64,000 bases of DNA, taken from NCBI RefSeq assembly GCF_900108345.1, contig NZ_FNVV01000014.1, positions 434,001-498,000 on the forward strand. The letters are read 5' to 3'. How positions within the stretch are numbered: the stretch's first letter is position 1; each line of letters opens with the position of its first letter. Source of the DNA: Bacteroides ndongoniae (lineage in GTDB: Bacteria; Bacteroidota; Bacteroidia; Bacteroidales; Bacteroidaceae). Below, piece after piece: positions 16,318 to 24,914 of this stretch. The notes below the pieces were generated by a model. It was not told the DNA's origin. It saw only the letters and a program-made list of their open reading frames with translations, and made no database searches. A program made the translations under genes and the position numbers.

Positions 16318-17328
16318 TTACATGTCAAACGTATAAATTTCGTCTTCATTTTCGGCAAACACGCCATAAATGGTCTGTTCCTTTTCGTCAATGGCAAACG
16401 AACTGATCATGCGATCCAGATACAGCCGCTTCAGGGGCTTGCCTTCCCACGAGAATATCTGGACGGACGGATAAGACTTCTGTTCTCTGATCTCTTCGGG
16501 TGTCATGTCAAGGTTCAGCGTATAAATGTATTGTTCCGTTGCGCAGACGGCCAAAGGATAGATTCTCCGTTTGTCCGGTTCGATCGGAATGCGGTCGTCT
16601 TTAGGAGCTATATCCAATGTGACATCCCGAAGCAGACGACCAGCCTTGTCTATGATGCGGAAACGGCGGTCCGAAGTATAGAACGAGGCAAAGCACTCGC
16701 CCGAAGGATGGGCGGCGGCAATACGCCCATACGCCTGGTTGCGAGCCAGTACAGAACCGAAGCGGTCGGGCGTTTCCGGATAATCGACCTGCTGCTCGGC
16801 AGTGCCGTCCGGACGGATAAAGAGGTACTCTTTCTCCTCTTCAAAGTCGGTTTCACACACATAAGCCGAGTCTGCCAACATCAGCAAACCGTTGTAATAA
16901 CTGCGTTGTACCGGAAGTTTGCAGGCAGTCACGACCGCTTTTCCATTGGCCAGTGAGATACCCTTCACTTCATTGACATCCAATACATAAGTCCGACCGG
17001 AACGCTCTCCCACAAGCTGGTTGGACGGCATACGGAAATCGGACGGCCCCTCGCCCCGTACCCCGAAGCTGTACAGATACCTGAGTCCGGCTTTGTCGAA
17101 CACCTGAAAACAAGTATCCATCTTGTCGTTGAACACCACCAGGCAGGAGTCTGTCAGAAACATACTCCTCGGATACAGCATGACCGGAGGAATCCGGTGT
17201 ACGTCTGCCACCAATGTATCTGTCACATCGAAAGATGTATATACCTCGGTTGTCTCCTGCCTGCTGCAAGAACACAGCATCCCGACCGCCATTAATAATG
17301 TAAAAATGTTGCGTTTCATCATTCTCAT
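16318..17328 (-). CDS. TolB-like 6-bladed beta-propeller lipoprotein (BF3164 type)
   Basis: This 336-residue lipoprotein has a lipobox MLCSC (Cys21). It has the best-preserved family pattern in the cluster: PRSMFLTDSCLVVFNDKMDT for blade one, YSFGVRGEGPSDF near 87-99, then repeats ending AIDEKEQTIYGVFAENEDEI. Export and anchoring are predicted; ligand and role are unknown. The truncated remnant at 11900-12071 keeps the homologous last 43 codons. It lies between other lipoprotein genes of the same strand with short gaps (35 and 118 bp). Confidence 0.75.
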   Translation of the reverse strand: MRMMKRNIFTLLMAVGMLCSCSRQETTEVYTSFDVTDTLVADVHRIPPVMLYPRSMFLTDSCLVVFNDKMDTCFQVFDKAGLRYLYSFGVRGEGPSDFRMPSNQLVGERSGRTYVLDVNEVKGISLANGKAVVTACKLPVQRSYYNGLLMLADSAYVCETDFEEEKEYLFIRPDGTAEQQVDYPETPDRFGSVLARNQAYGRIAAAHPSGECFASFYTSDRRFRIIDKAGRLLRDVTLDIAPKDDRIPIEPDKRRIYPLAVCATEQYIYTLNLDMTPEEIREQKSYPSVQIFSWEGKPLKRLYLDRMISSFAIDEKEQTIYGVFAENEDEIYTFDM

Positions 17329-17446
17329 ATTATATTTTCACTCTATCCTTTAATAAAATTGTTTTGTGATTCAGTGAAGATTCCTTGTATGAGAAATACA
17401 AGGTTTACAATTAGTTCTGAAACAAAATATTTCATATTCTTCTTTC

Positions 17447-18604
17447 TTACCATCTTAACTCATCGTATTCAAAAATTTCTTCTTTGTTCTCACTTGATAA
17501 AGGATTGTCAACATATAGCAAAAGCGCATCCGATGTCATGCACCAACCGGTCAACAAACTATAACGTTTTGTAGCCAGTTCGCTCTCACCTAAAATATTA
17601 AACTGATTATCGAATACGGTCAGATATAACTTCCTACCGGCCAATATGTCATTCAGTTTTTTTGATGTATTGTATTCTTCTTCGCCTACATGCAGCCTAA
17701 TGTACATATCGCGTGCAGGCAAATAACCCACTTCATAAAAATGAGGATTTACCACTCCGTGTTTCTCCCATTTCGTATAATCTTCCTTTGACTCACACTT
17801 ATCCGCTTTGTTTTTGCAGAAGCGGCTATACGCTTCGTGGATCGCAGTTTTTCCACTCTTCCGATCCATAACATACACATGAGATTCTACAGGATAATTA
17901 TACAAGATTTTATCAGATGTAAAGGTAATGTTCGGACGATTCATATTGGCATAATCACCATCTCCTATGTCTGGTATCTCTACCGATGGCTGAAGGGCGT
18001 AGGTCACAGGAGGGATTGAGTCAGATAGAAAGACTTCACGTACCCCAAATGATACAGGATGCGTGGATGCGTTTCTTATGCCAAAGAGTAAAGAATGACG
18101 AATCTTGTCGTAGTACAAATCCGTTGTAGAAATCGCATAATTACGTTCCACCATCACAGACTGACCTGAAGGTAAGTTTGATAAGAGTTTTACCTTTCTC
18201 AACAATTCGCCATTACCATTCAGCAATAGAGCACTTTGAGTAGCATCCACTACCCAAATAGAGTCGGGGGAACAAACCATTAAGCCTGTAATAGGACTGA
18301 TGACAGCTGAGTGTCCTTCTGTGTAAAAGGATAACTGAGTAGCTTTCCCATTCCGTAAATTGAAACGATCCAGTGCATGTAACTTAAAATTATAGCCATA
18401 TAACCACTCTGTAGTATCTTGGTAGTAATCAGATAAATAATATGACTTCAAATTCAAGATATCGGCCTCGGGCAATATATGCTTTTTGATCTGTAGTCCT
18501 TTTAAGTCAGAATGATTGGTTTCCGAACTTTTATTATGTTTTGGAGAACAGGATGCAAAACAAAAAACAATAAATCCATATGCAAACATGCTTAATCTAT
18601 TCAT
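17447..18604 (-). CDS. DUF4221 family lipoprotein
   Basis: This 385-residue lipoprotein has a lipobox FASC (Cys19). Its pattern fits DUF4221, a propeller-like family of Bacteroides lipoproteins: DTTEWLYGYNFKLHALDRFN near 62-82, HSAVISPITGLMVCSPDSIW, a central NRPNITFTSDKILYNYP, and a late ARDMYIRLHVGEEEY. Its paralogue in the same cluster (19827-20974) is frameshifted, so this may be the only working copy. These proteins are secreted and often sit beside TolB-like propellers and NVEALA peptides. No biochemical role is known. Confidence 0.65.
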   Translation of the reverse strand: MNRLSMFAYGFIVFCFASCSPKHNKSSETNHSDLKGLQIKKHILPEADILNLKSYYLSDYYQDTTEWLYGYNFKLHALDRFNLRNGKATQLSFYTEGHSAVISPITGLMVCSPDSIWVVDATQSALLLNGNGELLRKVKLLSNLPSGQSVMVERNYAISTTDLYYDKIRHSLLFGIRNASTHPVSFGVREVFLSDSIPPVTYALQPSVEIPDIGDGDYANMNRPNITFTSDKILYNYPVESHVYVMDRKSGKTAIHEAYSRFCKNKADKCESKEDYTKWEKHGVVNPHFYEVGYLPARDMYIRLHVGEEEYNTSKKLNDILAGRKLYLTVFDNQFNILGESELATKRYSLLTGWCMTSDALLLYVDNPLSSENKEEIFEYDELRW

Positions 18605-18738
18605 AGTAACTTACAATATTAAATGATCTTTATAGAAAACGATTCAATTTATTAAACTTATTATCTTATCAGTACCTATACCTAACAGGATAATTATATT
18701 TTTCAAACTTATATTTTAAAGTACGAACAATATTAGGG

Positions 18739-19767
18739 TTATTTCAGATTGAAAGATACGATATCAAATACTTCCTCATTTATGTCTGCATCCCACTCGT
18801 TTCGTATAATATATACTTTGTGGGCATTTTCATCTATATAAAATTGTCCCGATACATTATCAACAAAACGATAAGAATTTATCATATTGCCATTCCAATC
18901 CGTCTGGATCAACATACTTTCTGTCTTCTCTGCCATTGGGCTAACAATCATACGTAACAAATAACAATACTTTTCTGTAGGAAAACATCTGGTAAAGCCT
19001 GAATAGCCATTATCTAATGCCAACATCTTCGTATTTTTATTCACATCGGGAATACATTTTTCTGAAAATTTGAATGTCTGGATGTGTTTTCCTTCCAAAT
19101 CATAGACATGAATCAAATCAAAAAAATACATTCCTACAAGAATACGGTTTTGTTGTTCGTTTAATGCAACTATTGATGCAAAGGTATAGTTATAGTCTGA
19201 TACAGATTCATTTAAAGTAATAGGGCATTTTGCTTTCAAGGTTTTTCCGGTGTTCCTATTGTACACAAAGAACATATTGGGATTAGTGGCATCAATCTTC
19301 CTACCTACAATATAATTTTTAGATAAATTCGTTTCACTACTTATAAATATAGAATCCGGATACGGAATATATTCTTTTAATAGCAAAGCACCATTATCAT
19401 CTTTTTCTATTTCCACTATTTTTTTAAGATTTCCTTCATCCAATAAAACCCTATCCACATCTACTGATAAAATAAAAGTAGGGTTAATCAAGTCATCAGC
19501 TCCATATCCTACAGAGCCTAAAGATTTTATTTTTTGCCTCGTCTCAATATTATAAACATCAATGCATGTATCTGCTTTTATGTTGATTACGAAAAGTAAT
19601 GAATCAACTATTTTTATACTCACCGGATATTTGTCTTCAAATCTTAATATTGTTTCAGGAGATTGTAAAATTGTCGATTCCGACAAATCTACAAAATCTG
19701 AATTATTCTTAGTAGAAGTACACGAGAATATAGAGATACAAAGAATGATATAAAATACTATTTTCAT
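18739..19767 (-). CDS. TolB-like 6-bladed beta-propeller lipoprotein (BF3164 type)
   Basis: This 342-residue lipoprotein has a lipobox SIFSC (Cys16). The first blade reads YPVSIKIVDSLLFVINIKAD, followed by KSLGSVGYGADDLINPTF, the family turn in diverged form, and a final blade INENAHKVYIIRNEWDADI-like segment. It is AT-rich compared with the 13884-15014 gene, pointing to a separate origin. It lies between two DUF4221 genes, one broken. Membrane-anchored propeller with unknown partner. Confidence 0.65.
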   Translation of the reverse strand: MKIVFYIILCISIFSCTSTKNNSDFVDLSESTILQSPETILRFEDKYPVSIKIVDSLLFVINIKADTCIDVYNIETRQKIKSLGSVGYGADDLINPTFILSVDVDRVLLDEGNLKKIVEIEKDDNGALLLKEYIPYPDSIFISSETNLSKNYIVGRKIDATNPNMFFVYNRNTGKTLKAKCPITLNESVSDYNYTFASIVALNEQQNRILVGMYFFDLIHVYDLEGKHIQTFKFSEKCIPDVNKNTKMLALDNGYSGFTRCFPTEKYCYLLRMIVSPMAEKTESMLIQTDWNGNMINSYRFVDNVSGQFYIDENAHKVYIIRNEWDADINEEVFDIVSFNLK

Positions 19768-19826
19768 AATTTCACTGTTATTGCCATTTCATTTCTTTAT
19801 TATGACTCTCATTCGGTTGCGTTTTT

Positions 19827-20974
19827 TTATTTCTTCGAAACCAGTTCGAACCGTTCGAAAGTCATATAATCATCTGACTGGTTACCCATTCCTACCTGAT
19901 AATCACGGCTTATGTACAGACCGTCTTTGTTTACAAGAAATACAAAGGAATTGTAAATGCCTTCGGGAAAAAGAGTCTCGCCTATTACTTGAAAATCTTT
20001 GTCAAGAATCAGGAAGGAGAACTTCTTCCTGCCATAAACGGCCTTACCCCACCAATTCATATTCCTGTCTAAATCAACCTTAGGATAGGCAAAACGGTAA
20101 TAGATTTTCCTATATGGGTCATAAATCAGATCACCATAACGTGCCAGTTCCAGATAAAGACGAGGACCTGCTTCCGAATCTTTCTGTTCTTCGGTGGCAG
20201 AAGAAATATAGCGGCTGGCTGCTTTTATTCGTTTGATAGTGGAATGGTCGGCAGAAGCCACAACAATATCTTCACTTACGTAAAAGGAATAAACAAAGTT
20301 TTTTCCGTCGAAAATGCGGCTAAACTGCGAATTATTGGCACTTTTCTCTTCAGAAGTCAGCAAGGAATAGGTCAAAGGCAACTCTTCGCAAACCTGTTGT
20401 GTCGTATCAATCCGCACCGTGAGAGGAGTATCGTCCGCAGAATGGAAACGAGGAATATCCGGCTGAGTGATATACAGCTTCCCTTCAAGAAAAACAGGAG
20501 CGATGTAAGGATGTGAGGAAGGGGTATAAGACGGTAGTACCTTATATCCTTTGGCGGTGGTGTACCATAAGGTATTTTCTGAACAATTCTTCCTGTTGTA
20601 TCTACTCTTATCAACCCGCTATAGGCATAGCTGGAAACGTACAGATGGTTAAAATCCTTGGCATAGTAACCGGAAACCTGTGCTACCCCATTCGGTCCAT
20701 CCGCATCCAACTCTACTTTTGAAAGAAAACGGGCTGTTTTCCAGTCATAAAAAAGAAGCTGATTGGTTCGGTAATTCAAAAAAGACAAATAGTCTTTACC
20801 TGTTTCGTCAGAAAACGTATATAAGTAGAATGCATTGTATCGCACATCGCTGTCAAGTTCAAAGGATTTCACTTCTCCCGTAGCTTTCAGTTCACAGATA
20901 TCCTTTACCTGCTCTTTTTTTCCATTACAAGCTCCCAACAGACAGCAAAACAGAAGTGAAAATAGTGTTCTCAT
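19827..20974 (-). pseudogene. DUF4221 family lipoprotein gene with a frameshift (module 2)
   Basis: Two overlapping frames join into one DUF4221 protein. The first starts at ATG 20974 with lipobox LLGAC (Cys16) and reads through GRIVQKIPYGT. The second resumes as TAKGYKVLPSYTPSSHPYIA, continues FLEGKLYITQPDIPRFHS and runs to the stop at 19827. The switch point is at about 20556-20566, in GGTACACCACCGCC. A 2-base AC duplication or a 1-base loss would explain it, and the span of 1148 bases is two more than a multiple of three. Restored, the protein has about 382 residues, like the intact DUF4221 at 17447-18604. A sequencing error cannot be excluded. Confidence 0.75.
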
Positions 20975-21008
20975 ATTCTTCTTATTTTTTAATTATTAAA
21001 TACTAAAT

Positions 21009-21241
21009 TCAAAATCTACAAGGGCAGATTACTTCTTTATTACAATAGTTACAGATTGCCGTATAGTCTTCATTCGTACGACAATAGCTACCATTTTCAC
21101 TTTATGTCAACGTTTCCAAATTCTTCTTCATAACATCCCTGACATCATTTCCTTTGTCTAATGAGCATAAACGCCATAAACTGCCATTGCCGCAGCGGCT
21201 GTTAGAAGAGTAACCTTTAAAAGATTTTTTTTCGTATTCAT
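21009..21241 (-). pseudogene. Decayed NVEALA-type peptide gene (module 2)
   Basis: From ATG 21241 the frame reads MNTKKNLLKVTLLTAAAAMA, then VYGVYAH and a stop, a typical NVEALA leader. A second frame continues LDKGNDVRDVMKKNLETLT, where NLETLT stands at the place of NVEALA, then a TAA, then SENGSYCRTNEDYTAICNYC and a short cysteine-rich end NKEVICPCRF. The order (leader, NVEALA motif, SENGS, cysteines) is that of the family. One frameshift and one stop break it. It would be the first gene after the intact regulator and heads the DUF4221/propeller run. Confidence 0.6.
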
Positions 21242-21399
21242 CTTTCCATTCAAATATTCATACTGATGGAATTTGTCTTCCACACATTATAGGGTGCCGA
21301 AAGATACAGATTCCTATAAATAAAAGTTCTAAATTCATTTTCATATATTAAACATATTCATACCTTTTTAAATAAAACATATTTAAGTTTCGCAGGTGA

Positions 21400-21556
21400 T
21401 CAACTTAGTAGTTGACAAGTCTTCAGTCAACAAGACAAACAAGGGCTGGAATGCCCTGTTTAATAAAGTATCACCAGAAACGGCTTTCTACAAATGCCTT
21501 GTCAACTTGTTACTTGTCAATTGCAACTTGAGCTTACGAATTGAATCAAAGTTGAG
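21400..21556. repeat. Structured 157-bp dispersed element, copy 1
   Basis: The element is bounded by TCAACTT and AAGTTGA(G). Inside, GTTGACAAG pairs with CTTGTCAAC, and GGGC-TGGAAT-GCCC forms a hairpin. Copy 2 at 27950-28126 keeps the same plan with partly different paired bases. Confidence 0.6.
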
Positions 21557-21735
21557 TAAACATGTAGAAAAGCATAACTCATTTCATTGTTATCTCTCAA
21601 AAATAAGCAATAATAATTCCAATATGCAAAATTACGACTCACCATTTCTAACAGACATATAAATCATTGAAATCCAACATTATAAAAATGACCGTTTATA
21701 AAATTGGATCACTATTCGTTTCTTCCATAGACCTG

Positions 21736-21787
21736 CTCACCAAACCTCACCATGCCCTCACCAAACCTCAAAGATCCTCACCAAATC
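21736..21787. promoter_or_regulatory. Five phased CTCA repeats, putative operator array of module 2
   Basis: CTCA occurs at 21736, 21746, 21757, 21767 and 21777, every 10-11 bp. It is made of two exact CTCACCAAACCTCA units and a third CTCACCAAAT. The spacing puts all copies on one face of the DNA. The array lies between the winged-helix regulator gene and the NVEALA/lipoprotein genes. Confidence 0.45.
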
Positions 21788-21995
21788 GAAAAATACTCGA
21801 TAAATACGAATAAAATGGAAGGAATCAGACGTAATTTATTGTATAGCTTTCCCAAGTAAATAGCCTGAATTTCAATTTGCCGATAAAATTAAAAAAATAC
21901 AACCGAAATAAACCATCATCTCAACTGATATCAACTGACATTAATCATAAATATCTGTTTATCATAATATTAAAAATCGAAAATGTCAGTTGATG

Positions 21996-23105
21996 TCAGT
22001 TGGCGTTTTCATCCGAATGATTCATTTTTTTCTGTTTGTCTATCGAAGAAGGCAGGACAAGCTGATAAGAGCCATTTCTATCATTAGATATAGTAGCAGG
22101 CGATATGCTTTCGAGTTTATCCCGAAGGCGTCCTATCATCTTATAAAAACTATCCAAAGAGTAGGTTTCAAGCTCTTTTCCGATAGCCAGGTAAATATCA
22201 TGTTTAGACAAAGTGTGATGAGGAGCTTTAAGAAAACATTCTAACAAATTAGACATGGTTGCAGACAGGGTAGCAATCGTCTTGTTATTCTCATTACAGA
22301 GTACGTTTTGCTCAGCGTCAAAATAGATTTCCATACCCAAATTGTAAAGCCGATTGTTTTTACTTCGCGTTCGGGGTTTTACGCCCTCTTCCTGAATTTT
22401 CGTTTTTGTTTTTCGGAGAGCTGATAAAGATTTATACAACTTTCTCAGACGGACAAAGAACAAGCAAAGGCATGGAACTCCCCCTCCTGCCAAGAATATT
22501 AATCCCCAATCTGTCCATTCCAACAAATCGTACCAGGAAATATCGGAAAAAGCCGTTATTTCTGCTTCGCAATAACTGCCTATATACCGGGTACACAGGC
22601 TGTCGTAACGTGTTACCGTAATAGAATCCGGAACATAACTGGTAGTTTCAGATAAAGGTTGCTTCAGTCGCAAACCAATATTATGATTGCAAACCGACGA
22701 ATCGGACAATAATCGAGACCAACTTTTATATAAAGAATCTGCTTTTAACACCGATTCCAAAATTAAATAAGAATGTATGTCGCGAACAAATTTACTTGCA
22801 CTGATATTATCATAGTATTTTGTCCGAGGGACAACGTAAGATTGTATGCCATGGATGGAACGTATTCTTCCTCGCACCGTATCGGGTAATTCTTCATTCA
22901 AGGATTCCGTGAGATTGCTGCTGAACAAATGGTTGGCCGTATCACGCGAAAGCATCTCCTGCTGCAAAGCTTTCGTCAAGATTTCTCCTGCTTTCAACTG
23001 ATACGTTTCATGTCTATATGAAGTACGCATATAGCCAACCATTACGGCTAGCACTGCCCCTGTAAGCAAATAAATTGTTATTGATCTGAATCTTATTTTC
23101 TTCAT
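21996..23105 (-). CDS. Membrane-anchored winged-helix transcriptional regulator (intact, module 2)
   Basis: The 369-residue protein begins MKKIRFRSITIYLLTGAVLA, an inner-membrane helix. About 170 periplasmic residues follow, then a second helix (GLIFLAGGGVPCLCLFFVRL, about 201-220), a basic linker and a C-terminal winged helix (about 262-350: ECFLKAPHHTLSKHDIYLAI, then DSFYKMIGRLRDKLESI). This is ToxR-like logic with the domain order reversed, so it probably senses a periplasmic or secreted signal and binds DNA directly from the membrane. No receiver domain is present. The broken paralogue lies at 12626-13720. ATG 23105 was chosen over 23123 by comparison with that paralogue. Confidence 0.75.
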   Translation of the reverse strand: MKKIRFRSITIYLLTGAVLAVMVGYMRTSYRHETYQLKAGEILTKALQQEMLSRDTANHLFSSNLTESLNEELPDTVRGRIRSIHGIQSYVVPRTKYYDNISASKFVRDIHSYLILESVLKADSLYKSWSRLLSDSSVCNHNIGLRLKQPLSETTSYVPDSITVTRYDSLCTRYIGSYCEAEITAFSDISWYDLLEWTDWGLIFLAGGGVPCLCLFFVRLRKLYKSLSALRKTKTKIQEEGVKPRTRSKNNRLYNLGMEIYFDAEQNVLCNENNKTIATLSATMSNLLECFLKAPHHTLSKHDIYLAIGKELETYSLDSFYKMIGRLRDKLESISPATISNDRNGSYQLVLPSSIDKQKKMNHSDENAN

Positions 23106-23167
23106 ATTGAAATTGGAATTCATTAAAGATAATTTTTATTTCGTTGCTGAGTATTTTTCTGTGTCGC

Positions 23168-23457
23168 TTATTTAAATCTTGCCATCAGTTCATCGCTGTT
23201 GATATTCCTTGGCTCCAATTAAATCTGACTGTTTGTCAGCAAAAAAACATCGATACAGTAGTTCCGAGAAGCAGCGGCGTTGCATATTCCGCCTTCTGCG
23301 GGAAATCGTCGTAAACAGTCAGCCCCTCGCATAGAGGACGGGAGCAGGCGGCGAGCCACAAAAGGACAAACACAGCGGACAAACTGCCAGACAGTCGGGA
23401 CAGAAACGCCGGAAAGAAGAATATCCGGTGGAAAGAGAATAGAAAATTGGTTTTCAT
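23168..23457 (-). pseudogene. Gutted copy of the 13884-15014 propeller lipoprotein gene
   Basis: From ATG 23457 the frame reads MKTNFLFSFHRIFFFPAFLS, RLSGSLSAVFVLLWLAACSR, PLCEGLTVYDDFPQ. It is nearly identical to residues 11-55 of the 13884-15014 product. It then breaks, and a second frame ends NINSDELMARFK-stop at 23168, matching that protein's end (DVNSDEPVVEFR). About 300 middle codons are missing. The high GC of the fragment matches the parent. This is a recent local duplication that lost its centre. Confidence 0.75.
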
Positions 23458-23625
23458 CGTGTTTCTTATTTTAAGAATAAATTGCACTCCTCTACCCCAT
23501 GAAATTCTGTGTATTCTCTCTATGATGAAGGAGTCAGTAAATGTTTCTCAGATTAACAAAGCAAAAATAAGAATAAAGTCGGATAGTTCAAATGAATAAT
23601 GTTACAAATTATTGCTTTTATGTAA

Positions 23626-23633
23626 TATCTTTG
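23626..23633 (+). promoter_or_regulatory. -7 promoter box of a possible orphan small RNA
   Basis: TATCTTTG matches the consensus; a -33 element is not clear. Confidence 0.4.
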
Positions 23634-23639
23634 TGTCTG

Positions 23640-23737
23640 TATCTTCGATTGGCTAACAAAAAGCTTTGTATGTATAACATTGTGTCCGGCCCGTATGTTT
23701 CTCGTACCTGTCGGGGCGAGATACGCCCCACTTTTTT
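23640..23737 (+). ncRNA. Possible orphan small RNA with an intrinsic terminator
   Basis: Between the -7 box (23626-23633) and a GGGGCG-AGATA-CGCCCC stem (23713-23729) with six T (23732-23737) lies about 100 nt with no credible protein frame. An upstream ACAAAAAGCTTTGT hairpin is also visible. It converges on the PspC gene. It could equally be a terminator relic. Resemblance to a known RNA family was not recognised. Confidence 0.35.
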
Positions 23738-23786
23738 ATCCGAAAGACACACAGGCTGGACACAAAAAAACAGAGGGAAGCTGAGA

Positions 23787-24839
23787 TTATATATGGATCA
23801 GCAGATCTGGAAGGTCGAACCCGTTCATTGTGAAGCTGATGGCAAATATGGCGGTACTAACCACCCAAAGAATCAACAGTGTCCATTTTAATCCAGTAGC
23901 CATGGCCTGCCACTTGAGCATAGAGCGGCAAACGCCATAAACAATGCCCAGCAAAGGGATGCCCAGCATCAGGGTACCTGCAATGTACATGACAATAGTT
24001 GACATTGGCGAGATGGGCAATATGATATCGGTGGTAGGAAACAGAGACAGCAATGCTGCTCCCCCGCCAATGCCGATAACGATAGCCATGAAAAGCAACG
24101 CAACAAAGACGACGGCAAAGATAAAGAGTACAGGGCTGCAGATAACGGCAATAGCAATTAGTCCCATTTTCAATATCCATCCGACAACGGTGACTATGGC
24201 ATTGCCCAACGATGCAAGAAAAGAGCGTGGCTTGTCCGACCGGATGTATTCGTTTACCCCATTTCCTACCTTTTCGAATCCGTCGGTGACAGTTTTGCCG
24301 ATGTTCTCTACAGTGACGGCTTCGCCACGCATACTCAGTTTCTCGGCAGCAGTCCGGGCTTCGGGAACAATAATCCAGCAAATGATGTAGAGCGGTATCA
24401 GTATTTTGAAAGAGAAAATCAGCAGAAAGACCATTGCCAGACGAAGCGTGGTGACATTAAGGCCAAAATAGGCTGCCGCACCACTGATGACGCCACCCAG
24501 CATCTTGTCGTCCGGATTGCGGAAGAAACGGCGATGTCCGGTTGTTTTCGTATTTTCGTCCGAAGACGGTTCGGTGTCTGTATCCATATCTTCCGGTTTT
24601 CCCATGCGTGCTATGACTTCCTCTACATCAGTTATGGTGATGACTTGGGCACCAGTCTGCAATTTTTCGGCAAACAGTTCGGAAATGCGTAGCTCGATGT
24701 CGTCTACAATTTCTTCAGCACTTGAATGTTTGCGAAAATGCAGCTTCAGATTATTGAGATAGTTGTCGAGAAGACGATAAGCGTCTTCGTCTATGTTGAA
24801 CACGGTTCCTCCTAAATTTACAGTTAAAGTCTTTTTCAT
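23787..24839 (-). CDS. PspC domain membrane protein
   Basis: This 350-residue protein has an N-terminal soluble domain (about 1-85, MKKTLTVNLGGTVFNIDED start, rich in charged helices). A PspC domain follows at about 105-160 (RNPDDKMLGGVISGAAAYFG, PLYIICWIIVPE), then four further membrane helices. PspC proteins respond to membrane stress. The long form with an N-terminal extension is common in Bacteroidetes. It is 75 bp downstream of a PadR repressor gene, the usual arrangement in which PadR controls both genes. No PspA gene is nearby. Confidence 0.88.
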   Translation of the reverse strand: MKKTLTVNLGGTVFNIDEDAYRLLDNYLNNLKLHFRKHSSAEEIVDDIELRISELFAEKLQTGAQVITITDVEEVIARMGKPEDMDTDTEPSSDENTKTTGHRRFFRNPDDKMLGGVISGAAAYFGLNVTTLRLAMVFLLIFSFKILIPLYIICWIIVPEARTAAEKLSMRGEAVTVENIGKTVTDGFEKVGNGVNEYIRSDKPRSFLASLGNAIVTVVGWILKMGLIAIAVICSPVLFIFAVVFVALLFMAIVIGIGGGAALLSLFPTTDIILPISPMSTIVMYIAGTLMLGIPLLGIVYGVCRSMLKWQAMATGLKWTLLILWVVSTAIFAISFTMNGFDLPDLLIHI

Positions 24840-24914
24840 TGTGTTCTTCTGTTTATTAATTAATTCGTTTATTGTTCGTTGGATAGTCCTGCATAAAAGA
24901 GTCGAGGACTGGGC

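Larger units (their letters stand above)
21242..21995. other. Non-coding stretch between the NVEALA pseudogene and the intact regulator
   Basis: It contains a structured repeat (21400-21556), the CTCA array (21736-21787) and AT-rich DNA with several GATATCAACTGACAT-like direct repeats near 21930-22000 (TCAACTGATATCAACTGACATT, GTCAGTTGATGTCAGTTGGC). No coding frame looks real; the 88-codon frame at 21396 lies almost wholly inside the repeat. Confidence 0.5.
23458..23786. other. Gap holding a promoter and a possible small RNA
   Basis: No protein gene. Besides the small-RNA candidate, TTGTGTCC (23680-23687) and GGACACAA (23758-23765) form an outer inverted repeat around the terminator hairpin. 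Confidence 0.5.

Noticed and set aside
21396..21662. 88-codon ORF
   Set aside because: It lies largely within the structured repeat that also occurs at 27950-28126, where the frame is not kept.
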